From contig NZ_CP060820.1 of NCBI RefSeq assembly GCF_014489475.1, positions 2,806,001 through 2,870,000 of the forward strand: a DNA stretch of 64,000 nt. The letters are read 5' to 3'. This DNA comes from Lysobacter terrestris (GTDB lineage: Bacteria > Pseudomonadota > Gammaproteobacteria > Xanthomonadales > Xanthomonadaceae). Positions 19,909-27,999 of the stretch are shown piece by piece. Made by a program: the position numbers and the translations under genes. The notes below the pieces were generated by a model that saw nothing but the letters and a program-made list of their open reading frames with translations, ran no database searches and was not told the DNA's origin. How positions within the stretch are numbered: position 1 is the stretch's first letter; each line of letters begins with the position of its first letter.

Positions 19909-20859
19909 CTAGCGTGCGGCCGGGGCGGCGGACGCGGCGCCCTTGCCTTGCGGCGGGTTCGACAGCGACCAGACATAGGCGGCGACCAGGCGCGCGCGGG
20001 TCTCGCCGAGCAGTTCGCGATGCGCGGGCATCGAACCGTGGCGACCCTTGGCGATGGTCTGGCGCAGCGCCTGGTTGCTCTTGCCGTACAACCAATAGTC
20101 GTCGGTGAGGTCGGGCGCGCCCATCTGCTGGTTGCCCTTGCCGTCGACGCCGTGGCAGGCGACGCAGATGCCGTCATAGAGCTTCTTGCCCTGCGCGGCC
20201 ATGTAGTCGTTCTGCAGCGATTGGCCCGGCGTGGCCAGCGTGCGCACGTAGGCGACGACATAGTCGACCCCGTTCTCGCCGCCCATGCCGGTCAGCACCG
20301 TGCCCCATTCCGGCATCACGCCTTCGCGCCCATCGAGCACCGTCTCCAGCACGCGCTCGGGCGAGCCGCCCCAGTGCCAGATGTCGTCGGTGAGGTTCGG
20401 GTAGCCGATCGCGCCCTGCGCGGACGAACCGTGGCAGGTCGCGCAGGTGTTGTTGAAGATCGAGCGGCCGAGCTTGCGCGCCTCGGGATCGGCGGCCAGC
20501 ACGTTGATCGGCTGGTTCTTGAACGGCGCGAAGGTGCCTTCCAGCGTCGCGTCATAGGCGGCCTTGCGCTGCGCGTGTTCCTGCTGCGACGACCAGCGGC
20601 CGTAGCCGGCGAAGTTGCCGAAGCCCGGGTACCACGCCAGGTAGCCGATGCTGAAGACGATGGTCAGCCAGAACAGGTTGATCCACCATTTCGGCAGCGG
20701 CTTGTTGTACTCGGTGAGATCGCCGTCCCACACGTGGCTGGTGTCTTCCGGCTTGGGATCGCCGGGGCGGCGCTTGGCCGTCCACCACAGCAGCCAGCCG
20801 CAGCCGGCGATGTTGAGCACGACCAGTGCGATGACGTACCACGACCAGGCGTTGCTCAT
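19909..20859 (-). CDS. ccoP: cbb3 oxidase dihaem cytochrome c subunit CcoP
   Basis: CcoP passes electrons toward CcoO and CcoN. The 316 residues have two N-terminal membrane helices (residues ~8-28 and ~58-78) with the typical HVWDGDLTEYNKPLPKWW segment between them. Two cytochrome c domains follow, with haem motifs CATCH (~residue 139) and CVACH (~residue 230), each with a distal Met (EGVMPEWG, GSMPAHRE). The Ala-rich tail is low complexity. It overlaps ccoQ by ATGA. Confidence 0.97.
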   Translation of the reverse strand: MSNAWSWYVIALVVLNIAGCGWLLWWTAKRRPGDPKPEDTSHVWDGDLTEYNKPLPKWWINLFWLTIVFSIGYLAWYPGFGNFAGYGRWSSQQEHAQRKAAYDATLEGTFAPFKNQPINVLAADPEARKLGRSIFNNTCATCHGSSAQGAIGYPNLTDDIWHWGGSPERVLETVLDGREGVMPEWGTVLTGMGGENGVDYVVAYVRTLATPGQSLQNDYMAAQGKKLYDGICVACHGVDGKGNQQMGAPDLTDDYWLYGKSNQALRQTIAKGRHGSMPAHRELLGETRARLVAAYVWSLSNPPQGKGAASAAPAAR

Positions 20860-21014
20860 CGTTCGGACTCCCCGATGTCGACGGCGCGCGGGCCATCATC
20901 CAGCGGCAGGCGTGCCGCTTCCTCGAAATCCCGGCGGCGGCGCGGGCTCCACGCCCAGGCCCAGCCGGCGACGAACACCACCAGCAGCGTTGCAGTGATG
21001 ATTCCGGAAACCAT
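20856..21014 (-). CDS. ccoQ: cbb3 oxidase subunit CcoQ
   Basis: This 52-residue protein, too short for most ORF callers, starts MVSGIITATLLVVFVAGWAW. It has one membrane helix followed by the Arg stretch SPRRRRDFEEAARLPLDD, which is the FixQ/CcoQ pattern. It stabilises CcoP binding. It starts 3 bp after ccoO and overlaps ccoP by ATGA. Confidence 0.93.
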   Translation of the reverse strand: MVSGIITATLLVVFVAGWAWAWSPRRRRDFEEAARLPLDDGPRAVDIGESER

Positions 21015-21017
21015 GGC

Positions 21018-21647
21018 TCAGCCTCCCCGCGGTGCGTGCTTGCCGAGCGCCTGCAGGTAGGCGACCACGGCGTCGAGTTCGGTCTTGCCGGCGACCTCGT
21101 CGGCCGCCGTGCGCAGCTGCGCGTCGGTGTAGGGATCGCCCAGCTTCTTGAGCGCGTGCATGCGGGCGGTGACTTCCTGGCCGTCGAGTGCGTTCTCCGC
21201 AAGCCACGGGAACGACGGCATGTTGGATTCCGGCACGACATCGCGCGGGTTGACCAGGTGCACGCGGTGCCAGTCGTCGGAATAGCGGCCGCCCACGCGC
21301 GCCAGGTCGGGACCGGTGCGCTTGGAGCCCCACTGGAACGGCCGGTCGTAGACCGATTCGCCGGCCAGCGAGTAATGGCCGTAGCGTTCGGTCTCGAAGC
21401 GCAGCGTGCGCACCATCTGCGAGTGGCAGTTGTAGCAGCCCTCGCGCACGTACACGTCGCGGCCGGCGAGCTGCAGCGCGGGGTAGGGCTTCACGCCCGG
21501 CAACGGCTGGATCGCCTCGGCCTGGTACATCAGCGGCACGATCTCGGCGAGGCCGCCGAAGGACACGGCGACCGCGATCAGTACGGCCATCAGGCCGACG
21601 TTCTTCTCGATCTTCTCGTGCGGGTTGGGAGTGTGCTTGTCGCTCAT
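21018..21647 (-). CDS. ccoO: cbb3 oxidase monohaem cytochrome c subunit CcoO
   Basis: The 209-residue protein has one N-terminal membrane helix ([20 protein letters not shown]), the haem motif in [19 protein letters not shown] and a distal Met in [11 protein letters not shown]. Tyr/Gly-rich signatures [11 protein letters not shown] and [18 protein letters not shown] are characteristic of CcoO/FixO. It follows ccoN by 9 bp. Confidence 0.97.
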   Translation of the reverse strand: MSDKHTPNPHEKIEKNVGLMAVLIAVAVSFGGLAEIVPLMYQAEAIQPLPGVKPYPALQLAGRDVYVREGCYNCHSQMVRTLRFETERYGHYSLAGESVYDRPFQWGSKRTGPDLARVGGRYSDDWHRVHLVNPRDVVPESNMPSFPWLAENALDGQEVTARMHALKKLGDPYTDAQLRTAADEVAGKTELDAVVAYLQALGKHAPRGG

Positions 21648-21656
21648 CTTGATTCC

Positions 21657-23159
21657 TCAGGCGCGCGCATCGTTCAAGTCGGGCGCGAGCACCGGCTGCG
21701 GCGCGCGCTCCTTCGCCATCGCGAAGGTCTTCCATGTGTTCAGCGCCATCAGGCCCATGCCCGCGAGCACCAGCAGGCCGCCGCCGAAGCGCACCAGGTA
21801 GTAGGGATAGGTCGCGTTGAGCGCCTCGACGAAGCTGTAGGTCAGGGTTCCGTCGGCGTTGGTCGCGCGCCACATCAGGCCCTGCATCACCCCGGCGATC
21901 CACATCGAGGCGATGTAGAAGACGACGCCCAGCGTGTGGATCCAGAAGTGCAGGTCGATCCACTTCGTCGAATACATGCCCTTCAGGCCGAGCAGGCGCG
22001 GCATCAGCGCGTACAGCGAGCCGATCGAGATCATCGCCACCCAGCCCAGCGCGCCGGCATGCACGTGGCCGATGGTCCAGTCGGTGTAGTGCGACAGCGA
22101 GTTGACCGTCTTGATCGACATCATCGGTCCCTCGAAGGTGGCGATCATGTAGAAGCTGATCGCGACGATGAGGAACTTGAGGATCGGGTCGGTGCGCAGC
22201 TTGTGCCAGACGCCCGAGAGCGTGAGCACGCCATTCATCGCGCCGCCCCACGACGGCGCCAGCAGGATCAGCGAGAACACCATGCCCACCGACTGCGCCC
22301 AGTCGGGCAGGGCGGTGTACTGCAGGTGGTGCGGGCCGGCCCACATGTACACGGCGATCAGCGCCCAGAAGTGCACGATCGACAGCCGGTACGAGTAGAT
22401 CGGGCGCTCGGCCTGCTTGGGCACGAAGTAGTACATCATCCCGAGGAAGCCCGCGGTCAGGAAGAAGCCGACCGCGTTGTGGCCGTACCACCACTGCACC
22501 ATCGCATCGACTGCGCCGGTGTAGGCCGAATACGACTTGGTCAGGCCCGCCGGCATCGCGATGTTGTTGACGATGTGCAGCAGGGCGACGGCGAGGATGA
22601 AGCCGCCGTAGAACCAGTTGGCGACGTAGATGTGCTTGACCCGGCGCTTGGCGATGGTGCCGAAGAACAGCACGGCGTAGCCGACCCACACGGCGGTGAT
22701 CAGCAGGTCGATCGGCCATTCGAGTTCGGCGTATTCCTTGCCCTGGGTGATGCCCAGCGGCAGCGTGATCGCCGCGGCGACGATCACCGCCTGCCAGCCC
22801 CAGAACACGAACGACGCCAGGCGGTCGGACAGCAGCCGCACGTGGCAGGTGCGTTGCACCACGTGCAGCGAGGTCGCGAACAGGGCGCAGCCGCCGAAGG
22901 CGAAGATCACCGCGTTGGTGTGCAGCGGGCGCAGGCGGCCGTAACTCAACCACGGGATGCCCTCGCCAAGCGTCGGCCAGTACAACTGCGCGGCGATCAG
23001 CACGCCCACGGCCATGCCGACGATGCCCCAGACCACGGTCGCGACCGAGAACTGCAGCACCACCTTGTCGTTGTAATAGCCGTCGCGCGCCGTCGTTGGC
23101 GCGCCGGACACGGCCGGTGCGTCGCCGACCAGCGGTTGCGCGGAGTCGTTCGCAGTCAT
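21657..23159 (-). CDS. ccoN: cbb3 oxidase catalytic subunit CcoN
   Basis: CcoN reduces oxygen at a haem b3-CuB centre with very high affinity. The 500-residue protein has about 12-14 membrane helices. Metal-site signatures are [16 protein letters not shown] (haem b), [20 protein letters not shown] (CuB His), [12 protein letters not shown] (CuB His pair) and [17 protein letters not shown] (haem ligands). It heads a ten-gene operon running to the SafE gene at 14138, with most joints overlapping or within 25 bp. A 26-bp FNR dyad lies 66 bp upstream of its start codon at the class II position. Confidence 0.98.
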   Translation of the reverse strand: MTANDSAQPLVGDAPAVSGAPTTARDGYYNDKVVLQFSVATVVWGIVGMAVGVLIAAQLYWPTLGEGIPWLSYGRLRPLHTNAVIFAFGGCALFATSLHVVQRTCHVRLLSDRLASFVFWGWQAVIVAAAITLPLGITQGKEYAELEWPIDLLITAVWVGYAVLFFGTIAKRRVKHIYVANWFYGGFILAVALLHIVNNIAMPAGLTKSYSAYTGAVDAMVQWWYGHNAVGFFLTAGFLGMMYYFVPKQAERPIYSYRLSIVHFWALIAVYMWAGPHHLQYTALPDWAQSVGMVFSLILLAPSWGGAMNGVLTLSGVWHKLRTDPILKFLIVAISFYMIATFEGPMMSIKTVNSLSHYTDWTIGHVHAGALGWVAMISIGSLYALMPRLLGLKGMYSTKWIDLHFWIHTLGVVFYIASMWIAGVMQGLMWRATNADGTLTYSFVEALNATYPYYLVRFGGGLLVLAGMGLMALNTWKTFAMAKERAPQPVLAPDLNDARA

Positions 23160-23202
23160 GGAGGATTCCCGTCCAGGTGTTGGCGAAATTGCGGTTGGGG
23201 AA

Positions 23203-23250
23203 ATTGTCGGGATCCGCCCCCTGCGGCGACTTGATCCAGATCAAGTCGCC
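23203..23250 (-). promoter_or_regulatory. FNR box and -10 of the ccoN operon
   Basis: TTGATCCAGATCAA (23231-23244) sits inside a longer dyad with 12-bp perfect arms (GGCGACTTGATC ... GATCAAGTCGCC, 23225-23250). Its centre is 29.5 bp from the end of GACAAT (23203-23208), exactly the spacing of a class II FNR promoter, giving a start near 23196. The box also lies 81 bp upstream of the divergent universal stress gene, but no -10 fits on that side. Confidence 0.85.
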
Positions 23251-23317
23251 TCCGCGCCGAAGGCGGAGCATGGATTCCGGGCCCGGACTGCGGGGCCCGA
23301 TCTGCAGGAGAAACGCC

Positions 23318-24133
23318 ATGGATCTGCTGGTTCGCGCATCGCGTTATCCCGAATGGGATCCCGGCGTGCTGTTCGCCACCCGCCTGGCCGGGCAACTGCG
23401 ATCCGGCCTGACCGCGCTGCATATCGTGCAGGGCGGCATTCCCCCCGTCTGGGATTACGACGCCGGCCTGTTGCTCGCCGAATACGCTGCCGCGATCGAC
23501 GAACAGATCGGCCTGGCCCGCTCGGCCGGGCCCATGTTCGAGGCCTTTGCCGAATCCAGCGGCGCGGTATTCCCGCAATGGCTGGTGGCGCAGGGGCACG
23601 TCGGTGATGCGCTGCGCTATGCCGGCAACTGGCACGACCTGCTGGTCCTGGCCCGCGACGACGAGGACCCGTGGGCCACGCCGGCCGCACTGGCATCGAT
23701 CGCGCTGCACGTCGACGTACCGTGCCTGGTGGTGCCGCCGGGTCGGCAGGAACTGCAGCTGGAATGCATCGCCATCGCCTGGAACGGTTCGATCGAGGCG
23801 ATCCGCGCCCTGCACGGCGCGTTGCCGCTGCTGCGTCGCGCGCGCCGCATCGTGCTGCTGATGGGACGGCGCCATCCGGGCCTGCCGCCCGTGCCGGCTC
23901 CGGAATTCGCGCTGGAAGCCTGGTGCCGGCGCCACGACTTCGCCGTGGAGTTCGAACTGCTCGAAGGCGACGTCGACGATGGCCGCCTCATCCACGAAGC
24001 GGCCCGTGCCGCCTACGCCGACCTGCTGGTGATGGGCGCCTACGGTCGTTCGCGTTTCGCCGAGCGGGTGCTGGGCGGCGTGACCCGCTACATGCTGCAG
24101 CAGACCGACCTGCCGTTGCTGATGCGGCATTGA
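23318..24133 (+). CDS. Tandem universal stress protein (UspA-like)
   Basis: The 271-residue protein is long enough for two Usp domains: a divergent N-terminal one (MDLLVRASRYPEWDPGVLFA) and a C-terminal one starting near residue 148 (LECIAIAWNGSIEAIRAL). The nucleotide-loop region reads VMGAYGRSRFAERVLGGVTRYM, shown here as two parts VMGAYGRSRFAER and VLGGVTRYM; the final Gly-Ser of ATP-binding members is Gly-Gly, so ATP binding is doubtful. Start is ATG after a GGAG site; a leader hairpin (GGGCCC arms, ~23280-23298) precedes it. It is divergent from ccoN and shares its FNR box region, as low-oxygen Usp genes often do. Confidence 0.85.
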   Translation: MDLLVRASRYPEWDPGVLFATRLAGQLRSGLTALHIVQGGIPPVWDYDAGLLLAEYAAAIDEQIGLARSAGPMFEAFAESSGAVFPQWLVAQGHVGDALRYAGNWHDLLVLARDDEDPWATPAALASIALHVDVPCLVVPPGRQELQLECIAIAWNGSIEAIRALHGALPLLRRARRIVLLMGRRHPGLPPVPAPEFALEAWCRRHDFAVEFELLEGDVDDGRLIHEAARAAYADLLVMGAYGRSRFAERVLGGVTRYMLQQTDLPLLMRH

Positions 24134-24181
24134 TGCCGTGCCCGTCGCTCCGCATGGGAAGCGGCGGGCAGGACGGTCCCC

Positions 24182-24955
24182 TCAGCGCGCGGTATAGCCG
24201 CCGTCGATCACCAGTTCGGCGCCGGTGACGAATTTCGCTTCGTCCGACGCCAGGTACACGACGCCCCAGGCGATGTCGTCGGCTTCGCCCATGTGTCCGA
24301 GCGGATGCAGGCGACCGACTTCGACGATGGCCGCTTCCAGGTCGGTGGCGCCACTCTCGCGCAGGTGGTGTTCGACCATCGGCGTGCGGATGTAGCCGGG
24401 ATGCACCGAGTTCACGCGGATGCCGTCGGCCGCATACAGCAGCGCGTCGGTCTTGCTCATCAACCGCACCGCGCCCTTGGCTGCATGGTAGGGCGGCACG
24501 TCGGGCGCGCCGACCAGACCATAGATCGACGACAGGTTCACGATGCTGGCGCGACCGGCCCGGCGCAGGTGCGGGATCGCATGCTTGGTGCAGAAGAACA
24601 CACCCTTGACGTTGACCGCCTGGACACGGTCCCACTCGGCCTCGGTGAGTTCGTGCGTGGGCTTGCTGGCACCGGCGATGCCGGCGTTGTTGACCAGCAC
24701 GTGCACGGCCCCGAAGCGGGCGGCGACTGCATCGATCGCACGCGCCACGTCGGCTTCGCGACTCACGTCGACGTGCCAGTACCCGGCGTCGGCCCCGAGC
24801 ACGCGCAATTCGTCGGCCAGTGTTGCGCCGGCGTCGTCGAGCACGTCGAAGATCGCGATCCGGGCGCCTTCCTGGGCCATCCGCATCGCGCACGCGCGAC
24901 CGATGCCGAGCGCGGCGCCGGTGATGATGCATACCTTGTCTTCGAGGCGTTTCAT
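24182..24955 (-). CDS. Short-chain dehydrogenase/reductase (classical SDR)
   Basis: The 257-residue protein has the classical SDR cofactor loop TGAALGIG (residues 12-19), the NNAG motif, catalytic Ser in NLSSIYG and Tyr-x3-Lys in YHAAKGA. An Asp (IFDV) after strand 2 suggests NAD(H) preference. The C-terminal block FVTGAELVIDGGYTAR is usual for the family. The substrate cannot be deduced. It starts in an ATGA overlap with the DUF6868 gene, so both should follow the FNR-type promoter at 25251-25292. Confidence 0.88.
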   Translation of the reverse strand: MKRLEDKVCIITGAALGIGRACAMRMAQEGARIAIFDVLDDAGATLADELRVLGADAGYWHVDVSREADVARAIDAVAARFGAVHVLVNNAGIAGASKPTHELTEAEWDRVQAVNVKGVFFCTKHAIPHLRRAGRASIVNLSSIYGLVGAPDVPPYHAAKGAVRLMSKTDALLYAADGIRVNSVHPGYIRTPMVEHHLRESGATDLEAAIVEVGRLHPLGHMGEADDIAWGVVYLASDEAKFVTGAELVIDGGYTAR

Positions 24956-25224
24956 GGCGTGGCTCCGTTGAACATGATGCGCAGTACCAGCCAGGGGATG
25001 AGGAAGAGCAGCCAGATGCCGAGCTTGTACAGCCCCAGCATCAGGTACACCGCGGCGTGGGCTTGGGTTCGGTCGATGGGGAACCAGCGCGCGTGCAGGC
25101 GGTACAGGGTGTCGCCGGCGAGCGCCCAGGCGAAGAAGGCAACGAGCAGAACGGCGTAGTTCAACAGCCCTGCCCACAGCAGGAAGGATTGGAGCTGCGC
25201 GAGGGTGATCTGGGCGAGTGGCAT
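24952..25224 (-). CDS. DUF6868-like small membrane protein
   Basis: The 90-residue protein has two membrane helices (residues ~12-34 and ~60-85) flanking WALAGDTLYRLHARWFPI, and a Leu/Ile-rich end (LGIWLLFLIPWLVLRIM). I place it in DUF6868 from memory of that pattern. The function is unknown. A GGAGG site lies 8 bp before the chosen ATG. An FNR box and TACAGT -10 are at the class II position upstream, and it is translationally coupled to the SDR gene. Confidence 0.7.
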   Translation of the reverse strand: MPLAQITLAQLQSFLLWAGLLNYAVLLVAFFAWALAGDTLYRLHARWFPIDRTQAHAAVYLMLGLYKLGIWLLFLIPWLVLRIMFNGATP

Positions 25225-25250
25225 GGCGGTGTCCTCCGGCAGGCACATCG

Positions 25251-25292
25251 ACTGTAGGCCCAAGCGGCCACGACGGCCTTGATCCGGGTCAA
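25251..25292 (-). promoter_or_regulatory. FNR-type promoter of the DUF6868-SDR pair
   Basis: TTGATCCGGGTCAA (25279-25292) is centred 29.5 bp before TACAGT (25251-25256), giving a start near 25244 and a 20-nt leader carrying GGAGG. No matching -10 faces the divergent MgtC-type gene. Confidence 0.78.
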
Positions 25293-25333
25293 CCGGGATT
25301 GCGGCGCGCCTCGTGCTGGACGAAGCTGCCGGC

Positions 25334-26569
25334 ATGATGGATGTGGACACGCTCAAGGGGCTTGCGGTCGCCGTCGGCGTCGGGCTGCTCGTCGGGATCG
25401 AACGCGAGCGCCGCAAGGGCGAGGGCGCCGCCTCCGGTGCCGCCGGCGTGCGCACGTTCGCCCTCATCGCGCTTGCCGGGGCGATCGCGGCCCTGCTGGG
25501 GGGCGTGGGCATCGCGATTGCGGGCGCGTTCACCGCCCTGGCGGCGTTGGCGAGCTATCGCCACAGCCGCGGGCGCGATCCGGGGCTGACCACCGAAGTG
25601 GCCATGCTGGTGGTGTTCCTGCTCGGCGTCCTGGCGATGCGCGAGACCACGCTGGCCGCCGCGCTGGGGGTCGCGGTCGCGCTGCTGCTGTCGGCCAAGT
25701 CGAGGGTGCACCGCTTCGTCAGCAATGTCCTTACCGAACAGGAGCTGCACGACGCATTGCTGCTGGCCGCCGCGGCCGCGATCGTGCTGCCGTTGCTGCC
25801 CGACCGCGCCATCGATCCCTGGCAGGTGCTGAACCTGCACAAGCTCTGGCTGCTGGCCGTGATCATCATGGCGATCAATGCCGCGGGCCATGTCGCCCTG
25901 CGCGTGTTCGGTGCGCGGACCGGCCTGTTGCTCGCAGGACTGGCAGGGGGCTTCGCCTCCAGTACCGCAACGATCGCCAGCATGGGCAACCGGGCCCGGG
26001 CGAATCCGGAACTGGCCACCGCCTGTGCCGGCGCCGGCGTGGCTTCCAACGTGAGCACGGTGGTACAGCTCGCGGTCATCGCGGGGACGTTGTCGCCGCC
26101 GCTGCTCGTGGCGCTGTGGCCGCCGATCGCCGCAGCCGGTGGGGTGATTGCGCTGTTCGCGCTGGGCGCCGCCTGGGCCACGCGTCGCGTCGAAGCGCAC
26201 GGCACGCAACTGACGGGACGGGCGTTCGAACCGAAGCATGCGCTGGTGTTCGTGGCCATCGTCGCCGCGGTGATGCTGCTGTCCGCAGCGATGCTGGCCT
26301 GGTTGGGGGATGCGGCGCTGGAGTGGACGCTGGCGGCATCGGGCATCGCCGACGTGCACGCGGCCGCGGCTTCGGCAGCACAGCTGGTCGCGGTCGGGCG
26401 CATCGGTGCGGAAACCGCTGTGCCGGGCATTGCGTTCGCGTTCGCCGCCAATTCGGCGATGAAGCTGGTGATGGCGTTCCTGACCGGCGGCCGCGCCTAT
26501 GCGCTACGGCTCGCGCCGGGCATCGTGGCGATGGTGGTGGCGTTTGGGGTGGTGGCTTGGGTGGTGTAG
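25334..26569 (+). CDS. MgtC/SapB-domain DUF4010 membrane protein
   Basis: The 411-residue protein starts with an MgtC-like domain (GLAVAVGVGLLVGIERERRK, with the Arg/Glu-rich GIERERR motif; AGVRTFALIALAGAIAALLG follows). It continues as a DUF4010 domain, in total about 12 membrane helices. MgtC relatives affect Mg2+ homeostasis and ATP synthase control, but the role of this two-domain form is unknown. A GTG 21 nt upstream and an ATG one codon later are alternative starts. It is divergent from the DUF6868 gene. Confidence 0.8.
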   Translation: MMDVDTLKGLAVAVGVGLLVGIERERRKGEGAASGAAGVRTFALIALAGAIAALLGGVGIAIAGAFTALAALASYRHSRGRDPGLTTEVAMLVVFLLGVLAMRETTLAAALGVAVALLLSAKSRVHRFVSNVLTEQELHDALLLAAAAAIVLPLLPDRAIDPWQVLNLHKLWLLAVIIMAINAAGHVALRVFGARTGLLLAGLAGGFASSTATIASMGNRARANPELATACAGAGVASNVSTVVQLAVIAGTLSPPLLVALWPPIAAAGGVIALFALGAAWATRRVEAHGTQLTGRAFEPKHALVFVAIVAAVMLLSAAMLAWLGDAALEWTLAASGIADVHAAAASAAQLVAVGRIGAETAVPGIAFAFAANSAMKLVMAFLTGGRAYALRLAPGIVAMVVAFGVVAWVV

Positions 26570-26595
26570 TTCGTTTCTGTGCGTCGCAAAAGGCG

Positions 26596-26804
26596 CCCCT
26601 CATCCGCCCCTACGGGGCGCCTTCTCCCCGCGCCATGCGCGGGGAGAAGGACGTGACCAATTCCCTCGCCCCGCTTGCGGGGTGAAGGCGGGCGCTTGTG
26701 CGCCACTGGCGCACGCTCGACTGAACGCCCTTGCGCCACATGCGCAAGGGCCGGGGGCACAGCGAGGGACAGCGTTGCGCAGCAACGCAGGTTGAGGGGA
26801 GGGG
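26596..26804. repeat. Dispersed repeat family A, copy 1
   Basis: The 26570-26836 gap holds a composite repeat. Its left end is CCCCTCATCCGCCCCTACGG, then CTTCTCCCCGC hairpins, then CCCTCGCCCCGCTTGCGGGG, and it ends in GTTGAGGGGAGGGG. The same words occur at 33486-33625 and 36074-36186, but this copy is in the opposite orientation. There is no ORF of its own and no transposase. Confidence 0.7.
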
Positions 26805-26836
26805 AGGTGAAGTGAAGTGAAGGCGACGCGCGTCGC

Positions 26837-27295
26837 TTACTTCGTCACCACCAGCTTGCCCTTCATCAACGTCGCGTGCCCAGGGAACGAGCAGAAGAAG
26901 CTGTAGTCGCCGCCGGCCTTGAGCTTGTTGCCGGCGAAGGTGGTCTTGGTGCTCGCGCCGCCGCCGACGACGGGCGTGGCGGCGATCACCTTCGTATCGC
27001 CCTTGGGCACGTAACCCGCTGCCGCACCGGCTTTCATGCCGGCGGCATTGATCGCGTTCATATCGACCGTCTGGCTGATCACGACGTTGTGCCCCATCAC
27101 CTGCGCGGCCAGCTTGCCGGCGTGCGTGAGTTCGATGGTGATCTTCGGGCACGACGCCGAAACCGTTGCAGTCTTCAGGTCGAACTGCATCGCGTCGTTG
27201 CCCTTGAGGCGGACGGTGCAATTGGGTGCGGCGTGGGCGAATGCCGAGGCGGTGAGCAGCGCCAGTCCGGCGAACAGGGTGTGCGTGGTTTTCAT
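26837..27295 (-). CDS. azu: Azurin (periplasmic blue-copper protein)
   Basis: Azurin carries electrons to nitrite reductase or other periplasmic partners. The 152-residue precursor has a Sec signal peptide (MKTTHTLFAGLALLTASAFA) and a mature protein of about 130 residues. Type I copper ligands are visible: Gly-His in VMGHNVV, then Cys, His and Met in FFCSFPGHATLMKGKLV. The structural disulphide Cys are in NCTVRL and SASCPKI. It is the last minus-strand gene before the repeat at 26.6 kb, 95 bp downstream of the SCO gene, and sits with NirK, its probable partner. Confidence 0.95.
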   Translation of the reverse strand: MKTTHTLFAGLALLTASAFAHAAPNCTVRLKGNDAMQFDLKTATVSASCPKITIELTHAGKLAAQVMGHNVVISQTVDMNAINAAGMKAGAAAGYVPKGDTKVIAATPVVGGGASTKTTFAGNKLKAGGDYSFFCSFPGHATLMKGKLVVTK

Positions 27296-27390
27296 GGTGG
27301 TCTCGATGGTTGTGGAGGGAATGGCCCGCCATCGCCGCCGCTATTGCCGGAGCCCCGGCTTGTTCGTCGGCAATGGCGGGCGTTGCAGGT

Positions 27391-27999
27391 TCACGGCGTC
27401 GTGGCCTTGCGCACCGCGGCCAGGAACTCGGGGTCGGGACGGCTGCCGACCTGCTCGGTGCGCGCGAGGATGCGACCGTCGGCATCGAGCAGCACGAGTG
27501 CGCTGGTGTGGTTGAAGTTGCCGTCGGCCAGGGCGCGGTAGCGGATGCCCAGCACCCCGGCGACGGCGCGCACGTCGGCGGCGGGCGGTGCGGCGAGCGT
27601 CCAGCGTTGCGGGTCGAGCCGGCGCTTGTCGACGATGGATTGCAGGGCGGCGGGTGTGTCGTGCGCCGGGTCCATGCTGATCAGCAGCACTCGCAGGCGC
27701 GCGCGCTGCGCCGGGGTAAGGTTGTGGTCGATCGCCTTGCCGGAGTCGACGATCAACGGACAGATGTACTGGCACGAGGTGTAGAACATCGACACCAGTT
27801 GCGGGCGGCCGCGCCGCGTGCGCCAGTCCCACACCTGCGCGGACTGGTCGGTCAATCGCAATGGCAGCTGGTACACCGAGTCGCGGGGCAGGGGAGCCGG
27901 CTTGGGCGCGGAATCGGCGGCCAGGGCGGCGGCGCTCAGCAGGGTGAAGGCGAGCCCGGCCAGGACCGCGAACAACAGGGCACGGAAGGACTTTTTCAT
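27391..27999 (-). CDS. SCO1/SenC family copper chaperone
   Basis: The 202-residue protein has a signal anchor (FRALLFAVLAGLAFTLLSAA) and a thioredoxin-like domain with copper-binding CQYIC (SCxxxC type) and the distal His in NFNHTSALV. SCO proteins deliver copper to oxidase CuA or related cupro-enzymes; next to nirK it probably serves NirK or azurin. It starts in an ATGA overlap with the NirV-like gene. Confidence 0.9.
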   Translation of the reverse strand: MKKSFRALLFAVLAGLAFTLLSAAALAADSAPKPAPLPRDSVYQLPLRLTDQSAQVWDWRTRRGRPQLVSMFYTSCQYICPLIVDSGKAIDHNLTPAQRARLRVLLISMDPAHDTPAALQSIVDKRRLDPQRWTLAAPPAADVRAVAGVLGIRYRALADGNFNHTSALVLLDADGRILARTEQVGSRPDPEFLAAVRKATTP

